Source: Membranipora membranacea (taxonomy: Eukaryota > Bryozoa > Gymnolaemata > Cheilostomatida > Membraniporidae). From it: a stretch of 64,000 nt of DNA. The translations under genes and the position numbers were made by a program. Below the pieces are notes generated by a model. That model saw only the letters and a program-made list of their open reading frames with translations. It was not told where the DNA came from and made no database searches. Location of the stretch: contig OU612070.1 in the NCBI GenBank assembly GCA_914767715.1, positions 18,030,025 through 18,094,024 of the forward strand. The letters run 5' to 3'. Below are positions 61,470 through 64,000 of the stretch, one piece after another; the stretch's first letter is position 1; each line of letters starts with the position of its first letter.

Positions 61470-61626
61470 GTGTTGTGAGACATGTTGTAGGACAGGTCTT
61501 ACAGCTCTCACGGCCTCTACAGCATTGTTCTTAGATACAATACAGCATTGTTATACAGCCTATATCGTTAAAAATCTATTGTTCTTGAGTGCTGTAAGAC
61601 AAGTTGTACAACATGTCTTACAACAC
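61470..61626. repeat. Inverted repeat with 36-bp arms
   Basis: The left arm 61470-61505 (gtgttgtgagacatgttgta, then ggacaggtcttacagc) is inverted at 61591-61626 with few mismatches. The loop holds a direct repeat of acagcattgtt. Possibly a small fold-back element. Confidence 0.75.
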
Positions 61627-61629
61627 TCC

Positions 61630-63390
61630 TGTGTTGGATCAGACTAAGTACCTCAACTTCATCTTACATTGCAACATGGGCTGCACCAACAAATCCTCTA
61701 ATATGATTATATCATAAAACTGGCTATTACCCATACAGAACTGGACTTTTCGTGTAATGAAATCACACCTTAGGAAACAAAAGACTCGAGTTGAGATCAA
61801 AGCACCTAAACCTCCCTTGTTTGTTTTTGGAACTAATTGAGATACTTTTACACACAACCTGTAGTACTTAAAATGTCATTACACCCAACCAAAGCTTTCT
61901 GCATTGATGATTACTTTGCTGAATGTTACTAGTATTCTCATCTGTATTCATTCCAGTCATTATCTCCTCCAGTCAGTACAATATCACACACTATTTAAGT
62001 TAAAATTTGGAAAAGGCGGCTTGCAAACATTGGTAAAGCTCTGGGAACTGGCGCGTTCTGGGCTGCCACTAACACATAGTCGGAAAACCCTGACTGGCAT
62101 TCTGGGATGCCGGAAAACCCATGACTGGTGGTTGTCCACTACTTATATCGAGCACCATTACATAAATTTCACCCAGTTGGATAATGACAATTTTCAATTT
62201 GGGACTGCTGAATTGGCTTATTGAAAAGGGAATGGACGCAAACGGGTTAACACAATGCAATTATAATTAAATATGAAGGGACCCGCAACTCGGGTTGGTT
62301 ACCATAATACTATATTGTCTTATCCAACTCATGCTGTGAATATAATGACACATACAGATGGTTTACAAGCCATTACTACTTACTTGCTCACTTAACTGAC
62401 CTTAACAAGGTTACTTACTTGCCACTCAAGGTACCAATATCGACTCAGACAGAGCTCACACAGATCATACACTAATCATATACACATTTGGTATCAATTC
62501 CAATCATTCTCTCACCTGGACCAGAGAGAATTCTCCCTGCCTGGACATAGGCCTACTGACTGACAACCTCGGCATCTATCTCTCTATCTCGGCTCTATAC
62601 GTTATTTACATCGCAGCCTTACTTCATACTGATTTAAACCTTAGCATTGTGCCAAGTTGAACCACTTTGTTATTGCATCGTATCACACTAATGTTAGTAA
62701 CTTTCAGAACTGGGTTATTTTTGTAATGTAATTTGAAATGTGTAATGTTGTAAGCAAGGTTGTTTGTTAGTTAGTACTGTGAACAGCATTGATTGGCTGA
62801 CATGCTTTATCATTGCTCAACGGCGGCTATATAGCCATGGTAGATAAACATTATAATGCAGGCAGTTACTAACTTCTAACTAACATCTTAATTTAATCCT
62901 TCCCCACAGTAAAGTATTTCAGCGCACCAAAAATCAATGACTGGTTGCTTGAGTTTCCAAGGAGTTTTTCACTCACAGGAGTCAGAAGCATATAATTTTC
63001 TTAAGCCACAAGTGCGGCAGACGAGCTGCACCAGGGGGGGAATAATTTGTGATGGCGAAGATCGGCTAGAGGCAATTTACATGTGGCGCAGCTCGGCTAG
63101 TTTCAATATTAATAGACTTGTACATACTTGCTCATCTGTCGGAATAGATAAATGAGTGGGAATTTATCACAGGTTCATTGTTCAAGATCTAGCTGAAAAA
63201 GCCAATAGGACTAATTTACATAAGTTGAACTAGGAGTGGGAGTCACAGTGTTTGAGAAGTTGCTTGACTTTCCCTACCTATGATATATGGCTGTAAGTAT
63301 AGTATAGACATTCTGTAATCAAGTAGTATTCTCCACAATAAGATGACAGTTATATTATAAAGGTAGGGATTAGGTATCATCATCATCATG
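61630..63390. other. No gene recognised
   Basis: It lies upstream of the TANGO6-like first found exon and may hold its 5' exons, but I cannot support any. The segment about 62195-62270 (ttgggactgctgaattggc ... aatgcaattataatt) is related to 9610-9690. The ORFs here look like chance readings. Confidence 0.4.
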
Positions 63391-63405
63391 AAGGAATGAT
63401 GCCTT

Positions 63406-63855
63406 ATGACCAGTGGCCTTTAGACCAGTGGCCTTTAGACCAGTGGCCTTTAGACCAGTGGCCTTTAGACCAGTGGCCTTTAGACCAGTGGCCTTTAGAC
63501 CAGTGGCCTTTAGACCAGTGGCCTTTAGACCAGTGGCCTTTAGACCAGTGGCCTTTAGACCAGTGGCCTTTAGACCAGTGGCCTTTAGACCAGTGGCCTT
63601 TAGACCAGTGGCCTTTAGACCAGTGGCCTTTAGACCAGTGGCCTTTAGACCAGTGGCCTTTAGACCAGTGGCCTTTAGACCAGTGGCCTTTAGACCAGTG
63701 GCCTTTAGACCAGTGGCCTTTAGACCAGTGGCCTTTAGACCAGTGGCCTTTAGACCAGTGGCCTTTCGACCAGTGGCCTTTAGACCAGTGGCCTTTAGAC
63801 CAGTGACCTTTTGTCCAGTGACCTTATGACCAATGGCCTTTTGGCCTAAGGCTTT
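63406..63855. repeat. 15-bp minisatellite, about 30 units
   Basis: The unit GACCAGTGGCCTTTA is repeated in tandem. About 25 units from 63406 are essentially identical, with one internal change (TCGACC at 63766), and about five degraded units follow on the right. Because 15 is a multiple of 3, several frames stay open: LDQWP and FRPVA repeats on plus, and KATGL repeats on minus within a 189-codon ORF (63939-63370). Expression is not supported: there is no splice or promoter context and neighbouring non-repeat codons look random. Confidence 0.95.
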
Positions 63856-63890
63856 ATGGCAGTGGCCTTTTGACCCGAAATCACTTTTTT

Positions 63891-63938
63891 CTTCTATCAA
63901 GGAGTCACAGCTTCCCCTGTTACTCCTTGCTTCTACCA
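63891..63938. mobile_element. Micro-palindrome insertion (AGGAGT type), with 9-bp flanks
   Basis: The core 63900-63929 begins AGGAGTCACAG and ends CTGTTACTCCTTG; these are near-complementary arms around cttccc. Flanks CTTCTATCA (63891-63899) and CTTCTACCA (63930-63938) match at 8 of 9 bases. The outer arms (CAAGGAGT / ACTCCTTG) are shared with the palindrome at 43861-43887. Confidence 0.6.
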
Positions 63939-64000
63939 CTCACATCACTGCATTTCCTTACTTTGGATGGTTTGGGCTTTGTTTTGTGGGCGCACAAACA

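Noticed and set aside
63370-63939. A genuine repetitive protein gene (189 codons, KATGL repeats)
   Set aside because: A 15-bp satellite automatically leaves several frames open on both strands; no splice or promoter context supports translation.

Overview
The window is AT-rich, intron-rich animal DNA. It carries orthologues of conserved animal genes, split by introns of about 80 bp to several kb with GT-AG sites. The introns and spacers are crowded with degraded non-LTR retrotransposons, tRNA-derived SINEs and many small inverted-repeat DNA elements. No bacterial-style operon, CRISPR array or complete virus was seen. A non-vertebrate metazoan (sponge, cnidarian or similar) is my inference; species cannot be read from the sequence. 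Identifications rest on remembered family motifs, not on database searches. Exon limits were set by hand from splice signals and checked for reading-phase continuity.

Layout. (1) 1-2914, plus strand: the 3' end of an unrecognised gene that runs off the left edge. (2) 8064 down to 3953, minus strand: proteasome subunit beta type-4 (PSMB4), six exons in one continuous phase; one intron holds a dead LINE reverse transcriptase in antisense. (3) 8794-32048, plus strand: a 28-exon model of an FBXO38-like F-box/leucine-rich-repeat protein (1253 codons). It is head-to-head with PSMB4 across about 730 bp and includes one GC-AG intron. (4) 32287-33076, plus strand: three phase-consistent exons of unknown identity. 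(5) 43348 down to 39537, minus strand: WDPCP/Fritz (planar polarity and ciliogenesis effector) with a frameshift and a broken acceptor. More exons of the same or a following gene continue to 37354. (6) 61019 down to about 56138, minus strand: a TANGO6 (RTP1-like) gene with a tandemly duplicated exon end that offers several in-frame 5' splice sites.

Mobile DNA. LINE fragments lie near 4100, 5590-7110, 13370-13620 and 54560-55200. A MADF/Myb-SANT-like remnant lies at 12913. SINE heads lie near 16900, 29600, 48070 and 57050. Inverted-repeat elements include a TA-flanked element at 9001-9508, a TTAA-flanked pair at 1543-1900 and 45988-46355, and elements with 9-bp target duplications at 35911-36385 and 47772-48300. 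A 2.3-kb fold-back element spans about 51310-53620, and a larger nested inverted/tandem complex spans 44985-48505.

Most unusual signals. First, there is a set of very short (about 25-32 bp) palindromic insertions flanked by 9-bp direct repeats. One of them (48843-48870) has the corresponding empty site in a related repeat in this same window. Second, a nearly uniform 15-bp minisatellite at about 63406-63855 is open in several frames on both strands.
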